Source: Frischella perrara (GTDB lineage Bacteria > Pseudomonadota > Gammaproteobacteria > Enterobacterales > Orbaceae). From it: a stretch of 64,000 nucleotides of DNA. Both the position numbers and the translations under genes were made by a program. The stretch covers positions 2,605,192-2,669,191 of the forward strand of contig NZ_CP009056.1 of assembly GCF_000807275.1 (NCBI RefSeq), written 5' to 3'. Positions 9,257 to 19,416 of the stretch are shown one piece after another (position 1 is the stretch's first letter; each line of letters opens with the position of its first letter). The notes beneath the pieces were generated by a model that ran no database searches, had not been told where the DNA came from, and saw nothing but the letters and a program-made list of their open reading frames with translations.

Positions 9257-9925
9257 TTGCGCTGTATTATTTGTCGATTACCCGTAAAGCTCGTGTGGGG
9301 TATCTGTAGTCAATGTTATCAGTTGTTACCAAAATTGATTTCTGTATGTAAAAAATGTGGCTTACCACTTTTCCCTGCTAATAAATCTTGTCATCATTGC
9401 CTTAAAATTCTCCCTAATTGGGACAATTTAATTGCTGTTGGCGATTATGAACAGCCTTACACTAAATGGATATATCAATTAAAATTCAATCAACATACCG
9501 AATTAGCCTATCCGCTTGCTCGATTGATGTTACTCGCTTGGTTTAATGCCCGAAATCTACATGGATTAAAAAAACCGGCCATTGTAACGTGTATTCCTCT
9601 TCATCATCATCGATATTGGTCACGAGGTTATAATCAATCTCAATTGTTAGCTCGTTTAATAGCCCATTGGTTAGGAGCAGAGTGGCTACCATACCTTATA
9701 AAACGTAATAAAAATACCATAGATCAAAAAATTTTATCGAAACAACGACGTAAAGGTAATATTGAAAATGTATTTAATTGTAATAAACAACTGCATGGTA
9801 AAACTATTGCTGTTATAGATGATATCGTTACAACTGGATATACGGTGCAAGCTGCCTGTCATCAGTTAAAGCAACAAGGTGCCGGTGAAATTCAGATCAT
9901 TTGTTTATGTCGGACTAGCTTGTAA
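9257..9925 (+). CDS. gntX: ComF family protein GntX
   Basis: Phosphoribosyltransferase-fold protein related to ComF, linked in E. coli to use of DNA as a nutrient. The 222 residues start with zinc-type Cys pairs (CIIC, CSQC, CKKC, CHHC in the first 55 residues). The PRPP-binding loop VIDDIVTTGYT is near residue 190. The start is read as TTG at 9257-9259, because an in-frame stop at 9245-9247 leaves no other choice before the first Cys; AAGGT precedes it. It lies just upstream of nfuA, as in E. coli. Confidence 0.9.
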   Translation: MRCIICRLPVKLVWGICSQCYQLLPKLISVCKKCGLPLFPANKSCHHCLKILPNWDNLIAVGDYEQPYTKWIYQLKFNQHTELAYPLARLMLLAWFNARNLHGLKKPAIVTCIPLHHHRYWSRGYNQSQLLARLIAHWLGAEWLPYLIKRNKNTIDQKILSKQRRKGNIENVFNCNKQLHGKTIAVIDDIVTTGYTVQAACHQLKQQGAGEIQIICLCRTSL

Positions 9926-9944
9926 ATGCCGAAACTACCCTTAT

Positions 9945-9971
9945 AATAGTTGATAAATTGTATCAACTATT
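9945..9971 (+). terminator. Perfect AT-rich inverted repeat between gntX and nfuA
   Basis: AATAGTTGATA (9945-9955) and TATCAACTATT (9961-9971) are perfect 11-bp arms around a 5-nt loop, followed by TGTTAAGTT. It may be a weak terminator for gntX or an operator for nfuA. The AT-rich stem leaves both open. Confidence 0.45.
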
Positions 9972-10032
9972 TGTTAAGTTATGGCATTTGCACCATAAAC
10001 CCTAACCAAATGACTATATTTAGGTAAAAATT

Positions 10033-10614
10033 ATGTCAATTATCACGATTAAAGATGCTGCTCAAGAGCACTTTCGAAAATTGTTAAGTAACCAAGCGGA
10101 AGGAACACAAATCCGTGTCTTTGTGATGAATCCCGGCACGCCGACAGCGGAATGTGGTGTATCATACTGTCCTGCTGATACTATTGAAGATACCGATATT
10201 GAAGAGCAGTTTGATGGATTTTCCGTCTATATTGATGAAATCAGCGCGCCATTTCTTGAAGAAACGGTAATAGATTATGTCACAGATGAATTAGGTTCCC
10301 AATTAACGTTGAAAGCACCAAACTCCAAAATGAGAAAAGTTGCTGATGATGCACCGTTAATTGAACGTGTAAACTATCTTATTCAAGCACAAATTAATCC
10401 GCAATTAGCTAACCATGGTGGTCATGTTAATTTAATAGAAATAACAGATGATAACTATGTGGTTCTTCAATTTGGAGGAGGTTGCAATGGTTGTTCAATG
10501 GTAGATGTAACCTTAAAAGAAGGTATTGAAACTCAAATTATGTCGGAATTTCCAGAAATAAAAGGAGTACAAGATCTGACTGATCATCAGTCTGGTAGTC
10601 ATTCATATTATTAA
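10033..10614 (+). CDS. nfuA: Fe-S biogenesis protein NfuA
   Basis: Cytoplasmic scaffold/carrier that delivers [4Fe-4S] clusters to target enzymes, important under oxidative stress or iron limitation. The 193 residues (E. coli 191) comprise an N-terminal degenerate A-type domain (about 1-100) and a C-terminal NifU-like domain (about 110-190). The latter has the cluster-binding C-X2-C in [18 protein letters not shown]. The gntX-nfuA order is as in E. coli. Confidence 0.96.
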   Translation: MSIITIKDAAQEHFRKLLSNQAEGTQIRVFVMNPGTPTAECGVSYCPADTIEDTDIEEQFDGFSVYIDEISAPFLEETVIDYVTDELGSQLTLKAPNSKMRKVADDAPLIERVNYLIQAQINPQLANHGGHVNLIEITDDNYVVLQFGGGCNGCSMVDVTLKEGIETQIMSEFPEIKGVQDLTDHQSGSHSYY

Positions 10615-10706
10615 TAAAATAATAACAAAGGCAAAAGATTTCGCTTTGCTTAACTTCATCATTACGGCATAATCCATCAAGGTTATTGCATAATTAATGG
10701 AATACT

Positions 10707-11606
10707 ATGAATCAAATAAATATTATTAGTGATTTAATAAAATGGATAGAAAAAAATCTTGAGCAACCATTATCAATTGATGCGGTGGCAGAAAAATCAG
10801 GGTATTCTAAATGGCACCTACAAAGAATGTTCAAAAAAGTCACTGGGCAAATTTTAGGAACCTATATTCGTCACCGTCGTTTAACGCATGCAGCCTTAGC
10901 CTTACGATTAACTAGTAAGCCAATATTAGATATTGCCATGCAATATCGTTTTGATTCTCAACAAACCTTTACCCGATCTTTTAAAAGACAATTTAATGTT
11001 ACGCCGGCAACATATCGCCGTAATGATTTGTGGAATCCGGCCGGTTTAACTCCCCCGATTGAATTGCAGAAAATTCAAATCTCATTACCGGAACCAACCT
11101 TTGCCAATTTTCCAGAGCAAGAGTTTTGGGGAATTACATATAAAAATAATTGTGATTTAAATACGCTTATAAATAAAAATACTGAATTAAGAAAACAGTT
11201 TTTTAATGATTATTTAGCAAAAACGTTCAATAATAAAAGAACCTTACCTGATAAGATTTATTCATTTAGTCGCTTAGTTAAAAGTAAAGATAAAGACAAT
11301 CAAGATGAGCAAGAGTTGCTCTATAGTATTGCCATTGAAGAACAAAATATTTCTGAAAATACGAAAAAGATTGTCAGTTCTGGGGGCTTATACTTATGCT
11401 TTAAATATGTTGGTTCTCCTGCTAGTTTCATTGATTTTATGAACCATGTTTATTTTTCAGCAATACCTCGATTAAATGTTCAATTACGTCGAGCGGAAGT
11501 TATTGAAATTTATAGAAATCATGATAATGTCTCAAGACTAGGCAACATTACTGAAATTAACGTACTTGATTGTGATTATTGTATACCTATCGTTTCCCTA
11601 GATTAG
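10707..11606 (+). CDS. rob: AraC-family regulator Rob
   Basis: A 299-residue transcription activator. Residues about 5-105 form the double helix-turn-helix of the MarA/SoxS/Rob group (SGYSKWHLQRMFKKVTGQ and YRFDSQQTFTRSFKRQF). Residues 120-299 form a GyrI-like effector-binding domain with SSGGLYLCFKYVGSPASF. MarA and SoxS lack that second domain, so this is Rob-type (E. coli Rob 289 aa). Rob controls efflux, superoxide and organic-solvent responses and is activated by ligand binding. Transcribed alone. Confidence 0.9.
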   Translation: MNQINIISDLIKWIEKNLEQPLSIDAVAEKSGYSKWHLQRMFKKVTGQILGTYIRHRRLTHAALALRLTSKPILDIAMQYRFDSQQTFTRSFKRQFNVTPATYRRNDLWNPAGLTPPIELQKIQISLPEPTFANFPEQEFWGITYKNNCDLNTLINKNTELRKQFFNDYLAKTFNNKRTLPDKIYSFSRLVKSKDKDNQDEQELLYSIAIEEQNISENTKKIVSSGGLYLCFKYVGSPASFIDFMNHVYFSAIPRLNVQLRRAEVIEIYRNHDNVSRLGNITEINVLDCDYCIPIVSLD

Positions 11607-11688
11607 GTATTATATTATTTAGTTAAATCATCTAGTTGATGTGCATAATTCGTTATTACAAGTACATTAATCTCATTACCCTAATCGG

Positions 11689-11997
11689 TTATTGATTATG
11701 TTCATCAACATGATTCTTATCGATAAGGGTTTGTTCTAACCAAGTTCGGAAATCGGCTGAAACTTCTTTTAATGAGTTAGACCCTCGCGTTACTGTGGCA
11801 ATGCCAATCCCTAAATGTTCCTTCAATTGTCGTTGATTGATTGAGCCATCTAGTAAAGCATGTACAATTTTGACGCGAGTAATGAGTGCATTTCGTTCAT
11901 CAGGCGTTAAAAGCAATTTCAATACATCAAATTGATAATTATGATTAAATGCCTGTTGTATAAAATTAACGGTTTGTTGCCAATCGTCTTTTTCCAT
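11689..11997 (-). CDS. trpR: Trp operon repressor TrpR
   Basis: Dimeric helix-turn-helix repressor that binds its operator when loaded with tryptophan. The 102 residues match TrpR (108 in E. coli). LLTPDERNALITRVKIVHALL is the core, and LKEHLGIGIATVTRGSNSLK is the DNA-reading helix pair with the conserved ATVTRGSNSLK. It follows slt in the same direction, the arrangement known from E. coli. A possible autoregulatory operator lies in the 106-bp gap to slt. The trp promoter at 24930 carries a matching operator. Confidence 0.96.
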   Translation of the reverse strand: MEKDDWQQTVNFIQQAFNHNYQFDVLKLLLTPDERNALITRVKIVHALLDGSINQRQLKEHLGIGIATVTRGSNSLKEVSADFRTWLEQTLIDKNHVDEHNQ

Positions 11998-12081
11998 TTT
12001 ACTCTCTTAAGAAAAACAATAAATTAGGTTCATGTGTCATTAATATAACGGCGTTTTTACCACGTTTATTCATAACTTTAT

Positions 12082-12101
12082 TACACTAGCAGAATAGTTC
12101 A
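12082..12101 (-). promoter_or_regulatory. Candidate TrpR operator upstream of trpR
   Basis: Read on the minus strand, TGAACTATTCTGCTAGTGTA resembles the trpR/trp operator pattern G-N-ACT...CTAGT-N-C in both half-sites. It lies 85-105 bp before the trpR start, just after the slt stop codon. The match is imperfect, and no clear -35/-10 pair could be fixed, so autoregulation is an inference. Confidence 0.45.
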
Positions 12102-12103
12102 CA

Positions 12104-14083
12104 TTAACTTTTCTCTTTGTGATAGATATGTTGCACTTCTTTAGTATTTAATATTGTTTGTGGTTTATTTTTAAGAATTAATTGATAAATATAATCGAAA
12201 ACTAGCACACTTTTAACATAATTTCGTGTTTCTGTAAAAGGGATGCTCTCTATAAATGCGATGACTTCTAAACCATCTGCTGTATCTTGCAACCAGCGAT
12301 TTACGCGATTTGGTCCAGCGTTATAAGCCGCCGCTGCTAATACTCGATTATCATCAAATAATTGATAAACATAATTCAAATAATATGTTCCCAGTTGAAT
12401 ATTTGTCTCAGGATCATAAAGTTGCTCGGAACTATGATAATTTTGCAAAGCAATTTTTTTTGCGCTCTCCTTTGCCGTATTTGGCAGAAGCTGCATAAGT
12501 CCTTTAGCACCACTTGGTGATTGTACCGTTGGGTCTAAACCACTTTCTTGCCGACTAATCGCTAACGCAAAGGATAAGGGGATCGATTTGTCTTTAGTAA
12601 AATGATCAAAATGTTGCTGATGGACAAGTGGAAAGCGTTCTAACCAATTATCCCATAATTTACCAGCAATGGTAGCTTGCACACTGTGTTCACCCCACCC
12701 TCGTAAATAAGCATAACGTGCAATCTCAGCATACTGTTTAGGATTATTATCTTTATATAAGAAATATCGCCACTCAGCAATGGCTTCTGGTATTTTACCG
12801 AAATAACGAAGCTCTTCAATACGTTGTATTACCGGTAGTTTAGCATAATGGGATGATAAACGAGCTAGCTCTTCCTTAGGCGTTACTTTATCAATCACTG
12901 GATATTCAAAATTAAAATGATAGGTTTGTTTGAGTTTTTGTGCACTATACATTGCATAAAAGCCTCTTTGCTCCATTAAACTCTGTAAGATTTTGTCAGC
13001 ATCAGCCTGTTGATTATCCTTCTCCAAAATTACTGCTTGCCAATAACGCCATTCATCTTTTTGTTTATGAGTTTTCGGTAGTAAATTTATCCAATAAGCA
13101 ACTTGATCTAACTGATTATCTTTTAGAGCTAATCGGATGCGTCGTTCCAAAAGTCCTACATCACTATGTTCACTAATAAAGTGGTCACGCCAAGCGACTT
13201 GCTCTTTTGTCGCTGAAGAATTGAAGTAATTTAGGGCAATACTTCTTTGTAATTTAATTTCCTGCTCTTGTGTTAATTTTAACCTTTTTACTAAAGTTGG
13301 AATAAAAGTATTTGCAAGCTCAGGATTACGGTTAGCCAATCGAGGAAAAGATAACATGACCACATTTTTACTAAATGGTGTAACAGACATATTTTTAACA
13401 AATGCTGTCAAGTTTTGTGGATCATCTAATACTGCTAATAAATTTTTCTTTAACGTTCCATAATTACTCGGTAACTGATTGGTTAGATAACGTGCTAATT
13501 TTATATTGTTCTTACTTAATACTAATTCCAGTCTTAATAAAATTAAATTAACTGACTTTGCGCCTGATTGATCCCAAGCATTAAATAGATCATTACAAGC
13601 TGATGGTAGATCATTATCTGATAACCAGAGCGATGCAACATCCTTGAATGCCTCGGTTTTCTTGCCTTGTTGAAATAAGGCGTATTTATAGCGACATTTG
13701 GTGACTAGTGAGTTATCAATAGAGAGTTTGCTAATATTCTGCCAGTCTTTTTTTTCAGTTAACAATTCAACATAGGACTGCATTAATGAAGATGATAATG
13801 GAAAATCCGGATTTTGTCGTACGAATTGGTTCACTTGATTGATAGAAGCCGTCGCCAAATGGGCTTTAAGGTATTGGTATCTAGCGTAAGGGTAAAGAGG
13901 ATAGTCTTTTAACAAGACAAGTTGGTTAAGCTGTTCTGTATCACTTAATGTCGTATAATTTTGTAACCATTTTTGATAGATTTCGCGTTGTTTCTTTATT
14001 GACGAGTCTTTTCCATAAGCCATCATACTGTTAAAACCAAATAATAAAGAAAATAACACTACGATAATTGTTCTCAGACTCAT
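12104..14083 (-). CDS. slt: Soluble lytic murein transglycosylase Slt70
   Basis: Periplasmic exo-lytic transglycosylase that cleaves MurNAc-GlcNAc bonds with formation of 1,6-anhydroMurNAc. The 659 residues comprise a signal peptide (about 1-24, ending MMAYG), a long alpha-helical U/L superhelix (about 30-460), and a C-terminal catalytic domain. The catalytic Glu is in LAISRQESGLDP, and SPSGAKGLMQLLPNTA and AAAYNAGPNRVNRWL follow. Length is close to E. coli Slt (645). The signal peptide and lysozyme-like motifs make the call firm. trpR follows downstream. Confidence 0.95.
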   Translation of the reverse strand: MSLRTIIVVLFSLLFGFNSMMAYGKDSSIKKQREIYQKWLQNYTTLSDTEQLNQLVLLKDYPLYPYARYQYLKAHLATASINQVNQFVRQNPDFPLSSSLMQSYVELLTEKKDWQNISKLSIDNSLVTKCRYKYALFQQGKKTEAFKDVASLWLSDNDLPSACNDLFNAWDQSGAKSVNLILLRLELVLSKNNIKLARYLTNQLPSNYGTLKKNLLAVLDDPQNLTAFVKNMSVTPFSKNVVMLSFPRLANRNPELANTFIPTLVKRLKLTQEQEIKLQRSIALNYFNSSATKEQVAWRDHFISEHSDVGLLERRIRLALKDNQLDQVAYWINLLPKTHKQKDEWRYWQAVILEKDNQQADADKILQSLMEQRGFYAMYSAQKLKQTYHFNFEYPVIDKVTPKEELARLSSHYAKLPVIQRIEELRYFGKIPEAIAEWRYFLYKDNNPKQYAEIARYAYLRGWGEHSVQATIAGKLWDNWLERFPLVHQQHFDHFTKDKSIPLSFALAISRQESGLDPTVQSPSGAKGLMQLLPNTAKESAKKIALQNYHSSEQLYDPETNIQLGTYYLNYVYQLFDDNRVLAAAAYNAGPNRVNRWLQDTADGLEVIAFIESIPFTETRNYVKSVLVFDYIYQLILKNKPQTILNTKEVQHIYHKEKS

Positions 14084-14229
14084 TTTATCATATCTCGTTA
14101 GTAAATTAAGGGACGTCTAGACAGTCTAACATATCCCCTCTGGATTATCATGTCATCCTCAAACTAATAGTTATTTCAAATAATTCTTCAAACAATTTTA
14201 TAAAAAGTGAAATAAAAGTAAGAAAAATA

Positions 14230-14257
14230 TTGCTTTTTTCCAAAAATACTGTATTAT
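14230..14257 (+). promoter_or_regulatory. Promoter of the initiator tRNA gene
   Basis: TTGCTT (14230-14235) and TATTAT (14252-14257) are separated by 16 bp. The -10 ends 14 bp before the first tRNA base, which leaves a short leader as usual for tRNA genes. Found by eye, not tested. Confidence 0.5.
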
Positions 14258-14271
14258 TATCACCACTTTGA

Positions 14272-14348
<77 letters not shown>

Positions 14349-14495
14349 ATTCTCACTTCTTCAAATCTTATTTCTATTATCGTTTTATCTAGCACAAACT
14401 TTTATTATTTAGTGATATTATTGCAATTTTAATCAACTTACTTAATACCTAATATATTTTAAAAATATAATAAAATCAATAAGTTGTTTTGATTA

Positions 14496-14516
14496 AATAG
14501 GTCGTAAAGACCTATT
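14496..14516. terminator. Hairpin downstream of metF and of the tRNA
   Basis: AATAGGTC (14496-14503) and GACCTATT (14509-14516) are perfect 8-bp arms around GTAAA. It lies 24 bp past the metF stop on the minus strand, and also downstream of the tRNA on the plus strand. Neither side has a strong T-run, so it may be a weak bidirectional terminator. Confidence 0.45.
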
Positions 14517-14539
14517 CAAATTTACAAGGCTGGTAGCTA

Positions 14540-15436
14540 CTAAGCGGATACTGGCTGCGTAGCTATCTGTTTAGGAATGGTAAATAAGGAAGCAACAGCC
14601 TCATGGATTCTTCTAGCAATTAAAGAGTTATTCATTGTATATAAATGTACACCATCCACATCTTGAGATACCAAATCTACCACTTGATCAATTGCATATG
14701 CAATACCGGCATCACGGAAAGCTTCTGGGTGATATTCATACTTTGCCATCATTTGCTTAAATTTCTTAGGTAGATTAACCCCACAAATTGAGACCATCCT
14801 TTCAATCTGCTTTTTATTTATTACCGGCATAATCCCCGCTTCAATCGGTACATGAATACCCATATCAGCCGCTTTATCACGGAAGACATAAAAGTACTCA
14901 TTATCGAAAAATAACTGCGAAATAAGTTGATTTGTCCCTGCATCAACTTTTTCTTTAAGATTAATCAAATCTTGCTTAACCGTCGTTGCTTCAGTATGTC
15001 CCTCGGGGTAACAAGCACCAATAATATTAAAGTCACCATGCTGTTTAATAAATGATACCAGTTCACTGGCATAACGAAAATCCTGCTTTGGCTGTACTTC
15101 GGGTGTAATATCACCACGAAGTGCCAAGATATTATCAACACCTGCTAATTTCAGTTCTTCAAGGATTGATTTGATTTCGACCTTGCTGAAATTAATACTC
15201 GGTAAGTGTGCAACACTTTCAATACCATAAGTATGCTTAACGGCATGGGCTATATTGATTGTGGTTTCACCATTTAAACTTCCACCAGCACCATAGGTAA
15301 CACTGATGAAATCGGGCTTTAAATGGCCCAATTCTCGCAATGTTCCATAAATGGAAGCGAGTGGGGAGGTTTTCCTCGGTGGGAAAACCTCAAACGATAA
15401 AACAGTCTTATCTTTGAATAACTGATTAACTTTCAT
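14540..15436 (-). CDS. metF: 5,10-methylenetetrahydrofolate reductase
   Basis: FAD enzyme that reduces 5,10-methylene-THF to 5-methyl-THF, the methyl donor for methionine synthase. The 298 residues (E. coli 296) show LSFEVFPPRKTSP with the catalytic Glu, ISVTYGAGGSLNGETTINIA, ILALRGDI, and QLFFDNEYFYVFRDKAADMG. It begins 2 bp after the metE stop codon, so the two are translationally linked. The pair supplies and uses methyl-THF in one operon, whereas E. coli keeps metE and metF apart. Confidence 0.97.
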   Translation of the reverse strand: MKVNQLFKDKTVLSFEVFPPRKTSPLASIYGTLRELGHLKPDFISVTYGAGGSLNGETTINIAHAVKHTYGIESVAHLPSINFSKVEIKSILEELKLAGVDNILALRGDITPEVQPKQDFRYASELVSFIKQHGDFNIIGACYPEGHTEATTVKQDLINLKEKVDAGTNQLISQLFFDNEYFYVFRDKAADMGIHVPIEAGIMPVINKKQIERMVSICGVNLPKKFKQMMAKYEYHPEAFRDAGIAYAIDQVVDLVSQDVDGVHLYTMNNSLIARRIHEAVASLFTIPKQIATQPVSA

Positions 15437-15438
15437 TA

Positions 15439-17709
15439 CTATAACTCCGAACGAACGTCCTGAGTCGCTTTCACTAAATTAATCAAGCTAGCAAAGACCT
15501 CAGATTCACCGCGTGTTTTTAAACCACAATCTGGATTGATCCAAAGTTTTGATTTATCAATTTTAGCCAATAACTTCTCAATAACTTGACGAATTTCATC
15601 AACTGAAGGCACACGAGGTGAATGAATATCATACACACCTGGTCCTACTTCTGTTTTGAAATGATTTGCTTTAAGAACATCAATTAAAGCTAAGTTAGAA
15701 CGTGATGCTTCAAATGAAATTACATCAGCATCTAGATCATCGATCTCTTTAATAATATCGTCAAATTCGCTATAACACATATGCGTATGGATTTGTGTTT
15801 CAGGTTTCACTTTGCGATGTACTAAACGAAATGCCGGTATTGCCCAATCTAAATATTCGCTATGCCAATCGGCTTTACGTAATGGTAATTTTTCTTTTAA
15901 TGCGGCTTCATCGATTTGAATAACTTTAATTCCAGCTGCTTCTAAATCTAGCACTTCATCGGCAATCGCTAAACCAATTTGGAACACTGAATCTTTATAT
16001 GAAATATCTTCACGAGGGAATGACCAATTTAAAATGGTAACAGGTCCGGTTAACATTCCTTTAACTGGTTTTTTAGTTAGACTTTGCGCATACTGAGAAT
16101 ATTCAACCGTAATCGGTTTAGAACGTGAAATATCACCCCAAATAATAGGTGGTTTAACACAACGAGTGCCATAAGATTGAACCCAAGCCTTTTCAGTAAA
16201 TACAAAGCCATTCAAGCTTTCACCGAAATACTCTACCATATCATTACGTTCAAATTCACCATGAACTAACACATCTAAACCAATCTCTTCTTGTAATGTA
16301 ATACAGTCGGCAATTTTTTGTTGATTAAATGCCGTATATTGCTCAAGATTGATTTCACCTTTCTTAAACTTAGCGCGGTTTAATCGCACATCACTGGTTT
16401 GCGGGAAAGAACCGATAGTGGTGGTTGGTAATACTGGTAATTGTAATGCTTGTTTTTGGATGGACTCCCGTTCAGCAAAAGCAGGAAGACGCACAAAATC
16501 TTCTTGAGTTAAAGCGGCGACTTTTTCACGAATAGCTTGATTAGTGCCTTCTCTCTCACGTGTAAATAATGTTTGATTAGATTTATAAGCCTCATGTTGC
16601 TGAGCATCATTTTGTCCAAATAATTGACCTAATTCCGCCAATTCCTGCAACTTTTCTTGAGCAAAAGTAAAATAGGCTTTTTGTGCAATGGTTAACTTTG
16701 TTTCATTTTTTAATGTATAAGGTACATGCAGTAATGAACATGATGTATTAACAACAACTTTTTGAGTTACAGCTTTGATTTTACCAAGTAATGCCAAGGT
16801 TTTAGCATAGTTATTGCGCCAAATATTTTTACCATTTACCACACCAGCAAATAACTGTTTATCTTGTGGAAAACCATATTTCTCTAGTAGCTCTAAAGTT
16901 AATTTTCCTTCAACAAAATCTAAACCAATCGCATCAAATGGTAGATTAACGACTTGTTGGTAACAATCACGAATATCACCAAAATAGGTTTGTAATAATA
17001 CGTTTAATTGTTGCTTATTAGCTAAAATTGCATGATAAATTTTTTCAAAATTTTCAATGTCTTGTGATGTTAAATCGGTAACTAAGATCGGTTCATCAAT
17101 TTGTAACCAAGTTACTCCAATTTGGGCAAATTGTTGAAGAATATCTTGATAAGCCTTAATAATCACATCAATGTAAGTTGAATAATTTTGCCCTTTTGGC
17201 AATTTAGCTAATTTCAACAAAGTCAATGGACCAATAATCACTGGTTTAGTTTCGATACCAAGTTGTTTGGCTTCTAAATATTCATTAAATGGTTTTTTTC
17301 CCACTAATTTAATTTCAGTCGTTGCTTCAATTTCTGGTACTAAATAATGGTAATTGGTATTAAACCATTTTTTCATTGCTAATGCGTGTACATCACCTTT
17401 TTCACCTTGATAACCGCGCGCCATCGCAAAATACTCATCAAGCTCAGGCAAACCTAACTGCTGATAACGAGCAGGAATTATGTTAAGTAAACACGCTGTA
17501 TCAAGTACCGCATCATAAAAAGAAAAGTCGTTGGATGAAATATAATTAATGTGAGCTTGTTTTTGATCTTGCCAATGCGTCTTACGTAATAATTGCGCAA
17601 TTTTTAGTAACTCATTTTGACTCTTGTCACCTTTAAAATAACCTTCAATAGCAAATTTGAGTTCACGTAATTTACCGATTCTTGGATAGCCAATAACAGA
17701 AGTAGTCAT
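15439..17709 (-). CDS. metE: Cobalamin-independent methionine synthase
   Basis: Transfers the methyl group of 5-methyl-THF (triglutamate) to homocysteine. The 756 residues match E. coli MetE (753). The N-terminal half begins [16 protein letters not shown]. The C-terminal barrel has [25 protein letters not shown] and [15 protein letters not shown]. The zinc site is in HTHMCYSEF and [13 protein letters not shown]. Promoter and control lie in the 198 bp after amiC. No convincing MetJ or MetR box was found there by eye. Confidence 0.97.
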   Translation of the reverse strand: MTTSVIGYPRIGKLRELKFAIEGYFKGDKSQNELLKIAQLLRKTHWQDQKQAHINYISSNDFSFYDAVLDTACLLNIIPARYQQLGLPELDEYFAMARGYQGEKGDVHALAMKKWFNTNYHYLVPEIEATTEIKLVGKKPFNEYLEAKQLGIETKPVIIGPLTLLKLAKLPKGQNYSTYIDVIIKAYQDILQQFAQIGVTWLQIDEPILVTDLTSQDIENFEKIYHAILANKQQLNVLLQTYFGDIRDCYQQVVNLPFDAIGLDFVEGKLTLELLEKYGFPQDKQLFAGVVNGKNIWRNNYAKTLALLGKIKAVTQKVVVNTSCSLLHVPYTLKNETKLTIAQKAYFTFAQEKLQELAELGQLFGQNDAQQHEAYKSNQTLFTREREGTNQAIREKVAALTQEDFVRLPAFAERESIQKQALQLPVLPTTTIGSFPQTSDVRLNRAKFKKGEINLEQYTAFNQQKIADCITLQEEIGLDVLVHGEFERNDMVEYFGESLNGFVFTEKAWVQSYGTRCVKPPIIWGDISRSKPITVEYSQYAQSLTKKPVKGMLTGPVTILNWSFPREDISYKDSVFQIGLAIADEVLDLEAAGIKVIQIDEAALKEKLPLRKADWHSEYLDWAIPAFRLVHRKVKPETQIHTHMCYSEFDDIIKEIDDLDADVISFEASRSNLALIDVLKANHFKTEVGPGVYDIHSPRVPSVDEIRQVIEKLLAKIDKSKLWINPDCGLKTRGESEVFASLINLVKATQDVRSEL

Positions 17710-17798
17710 TTTTATTTCCTTTATTAATTGGTTAATTTTTATCTTATTATTAAAGATAACAAAAATAATTGTTATTGAATAATTCTATTTATTTATTG

Positions 17799-17825
17799 TT
17801 TGATATAGTTATTTTCTATATCAAA
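17799..17825. repeat. Perfect inverted repeat upstream of metE
   Basis: TTTGATATAG (17799-17808) and CTATATCAAA (17816-17825), 10-bp perfect arms with a 7-nt loop, 90 bp before the metE start. It could be an operator for metEF or a hairpin behind amiC. There is no T-run on the minus strand. A second, shorter pair (TTATCTT 17739-17745, AAGATAA 17753-17759) lies closer to metE. Confidence 0.45.
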
Positions 17826-17907
17826 AGGATAAAATTTGTTGAAATTATGCTCTGATTAATGATTGCAGATAATTGAAATCATCACTGATAAGAAGATGTG
17901 GGGAGGT

Positions 17908-19137
17908 TTAATTTTTACGTAGTTTAACGTATTCTTTGATACCATCAAGCATCGCTTTAGCGATCTGATTTTGGAATGCGGCTGTTTTTAGTTTTTTCTC
18001 TTCATTGAGGTTACTAATAAAAGCAGTTTCAACTAATATTGAAGGAACGTCAGGCGCTTTTAATACAGCAAATCCAGCCGTTTCAACACGGCTATTATGT
18101 AGCGTATTAACATGTTTCATTTTATTTAGAACAGTGCTTCCCAATACCATACTATTGCTTTTAGTAATAGTTTGCACTAAGTCTAAAATCGTATGATCAA
18201 GATAATGGTCACCACTACGGCTAACTCCCCCAATTTCATCCGCTTCATTTTGAGTTTGAGCCAAATAATTGGCTGCTGAACTACTTGCACCTTTCGTCGA
18301 TAGAGCAAAAACCGATGACCCTTTAACATTACGTTTTGTAAAGGCATCAGCATGAATAGAAATGAACAGATCTGCACGTAACGCCCGCGCCTTTTCAACA
18401 CGAACCCGTAACGGTAAAAACACGTCTTCGTCACGAGTCATATGTACAGTAATATTTTTCTCTTTAACTAGCAGATCACGCAGGCGTCGCGCAATCTGTA
18501 ATACCACATCTTTTTCTCGAGTTTTATAATAACCGATAGCTCCCGGATCTTCTCCACCATGTCCTGGATCTAAAACGACAACAATTTTATTCCGATCTTT
18601 AACAATCGGTTGATTGACCACAGCCGGATCATTATCATCTAAACTACCTTTATTAAATTCTTCTAACAAAGCGACTAATGGATCTTCATCAGCGACATTT
18701 TTTTGTACTGGGTAGAGGTCTATTACTAAACGATTTTTAAATTCAGAAATCGGTTTTAACGTAAATAAGTTGGGATTAACATCTTGTTTTAGTTCAATCA
18801 CAAGTCGGACTGTTTTGGTATTAAATTGCCCCACACGGATTAATTTAATATAAGGATCTTCCGCTTTAACTAACGTTGTTATGCCACGAAATACAGAATT
18901 AAGATAAAGATTATCAATATCAATGACCAATCGTCTTGGATTGGTTAACATATACTGTTTATAAGATAATAAGATATTTGATTCTAATGTAACGCGCGTG
19001 TAAGTGGATGAAGGCCATACCCGAACCGCCACCATTTGTGCTTGCGCAGCAAAACCGACACGCGTAGCGGATAGCAAGCATACAGCAGCAATACCTTTTA
19101 TTAAAAGACGTCTGGTCGGGTTAATTGAAGTGGGCAT
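17908..19137 (-). CDS. amiC: N-acetylmuramoyl-L-alanine amidase AmiC
   Basis: Zinc amidase that cuts septal peptidoglycan for daughter-cell separation. The 409 residues begin with a twin-arginine signal ([12 protein letters not shown], cleavage near AQA), as in E. coli AmiC, so export is by Tat. An AMIN domain (about 35-150) targets the septum. The Amidase_3 domain follows (about 185-405) with [36 protein letters not shown] and [11 protein letters not shown]. Transcribed alone after a 279-bp gap from relA. Confidence 0.95.
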   Translation of the reverse strand: MPTSINPTRRLLIKGIAAVCLLSATRVGFAAQAQMVAVRVWPSSTYTRVTLESNILLSYKQYMLTNPRRLVIDIDNLYLNSVFRGITTLVKAEDPYIKLIRVGQFNTKTVRLVIELKQDVNPNLFTLKPISEFKNRLVIDLYPVQKNVADEDPLVALLEEFNKGSLDDNDPAVVNQPIVKDRNKIVVVLDPGHGGEDPGAIGYYKTREKDVVLQIARRLRDLLVKEKNITVHMTRDEDVFLPLRVRVEKARALRADLFISIHADAFTKRNVKGSSVFALSTKGASSSAANYLAQTQNEADEIGGVSRSGDHYLDHTILDLVQTITKSNSMVLGSTVLNKMKHVNTLHNSRVETAGFAVLKAPDVPSILVETAFISNLNEEKKLKTAAFQNQIAKAMLDGIKEYVKLRKN

Positions 19138-19332
19138 AACATCACATACGAAATTCTAATCATTGTTTTTAATTTATAATATCATAAAACCGATAATGTT
19201 AATAATTTAGATATGGATAAGACATTATAAGCCAATGATTAACTCATTTATTTAAAGAATCGCATGGCTAAAACTGATAACTTTATTATAAATTGATTGA
19301 TTACAGCTTTTATCTGCATCTACTTACATACA

Positions 19333-19384
19333 GTTACAGCCCAACCTATACCATAAATCCTAATATTATAAGTTGAGCTGTAAC
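19333..19384. repeat. Inverted repeat between relA and amiC
   Basis: GTTACAGCCCAAC (19333-19345) and GTTGAGCTGTAAC (19372-19384) pair at 12 of 13 positions with a 26-nt spacer. It lies 32 bp past the relA stop codon. A terminator or processing stem for relA is possible; the long loop makes this uncertain. Confidence 0.4.
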
Positions 19385-19416
19385 CATCGTTTTTTAAAAT
19401 AAAACTATTACTGCTA

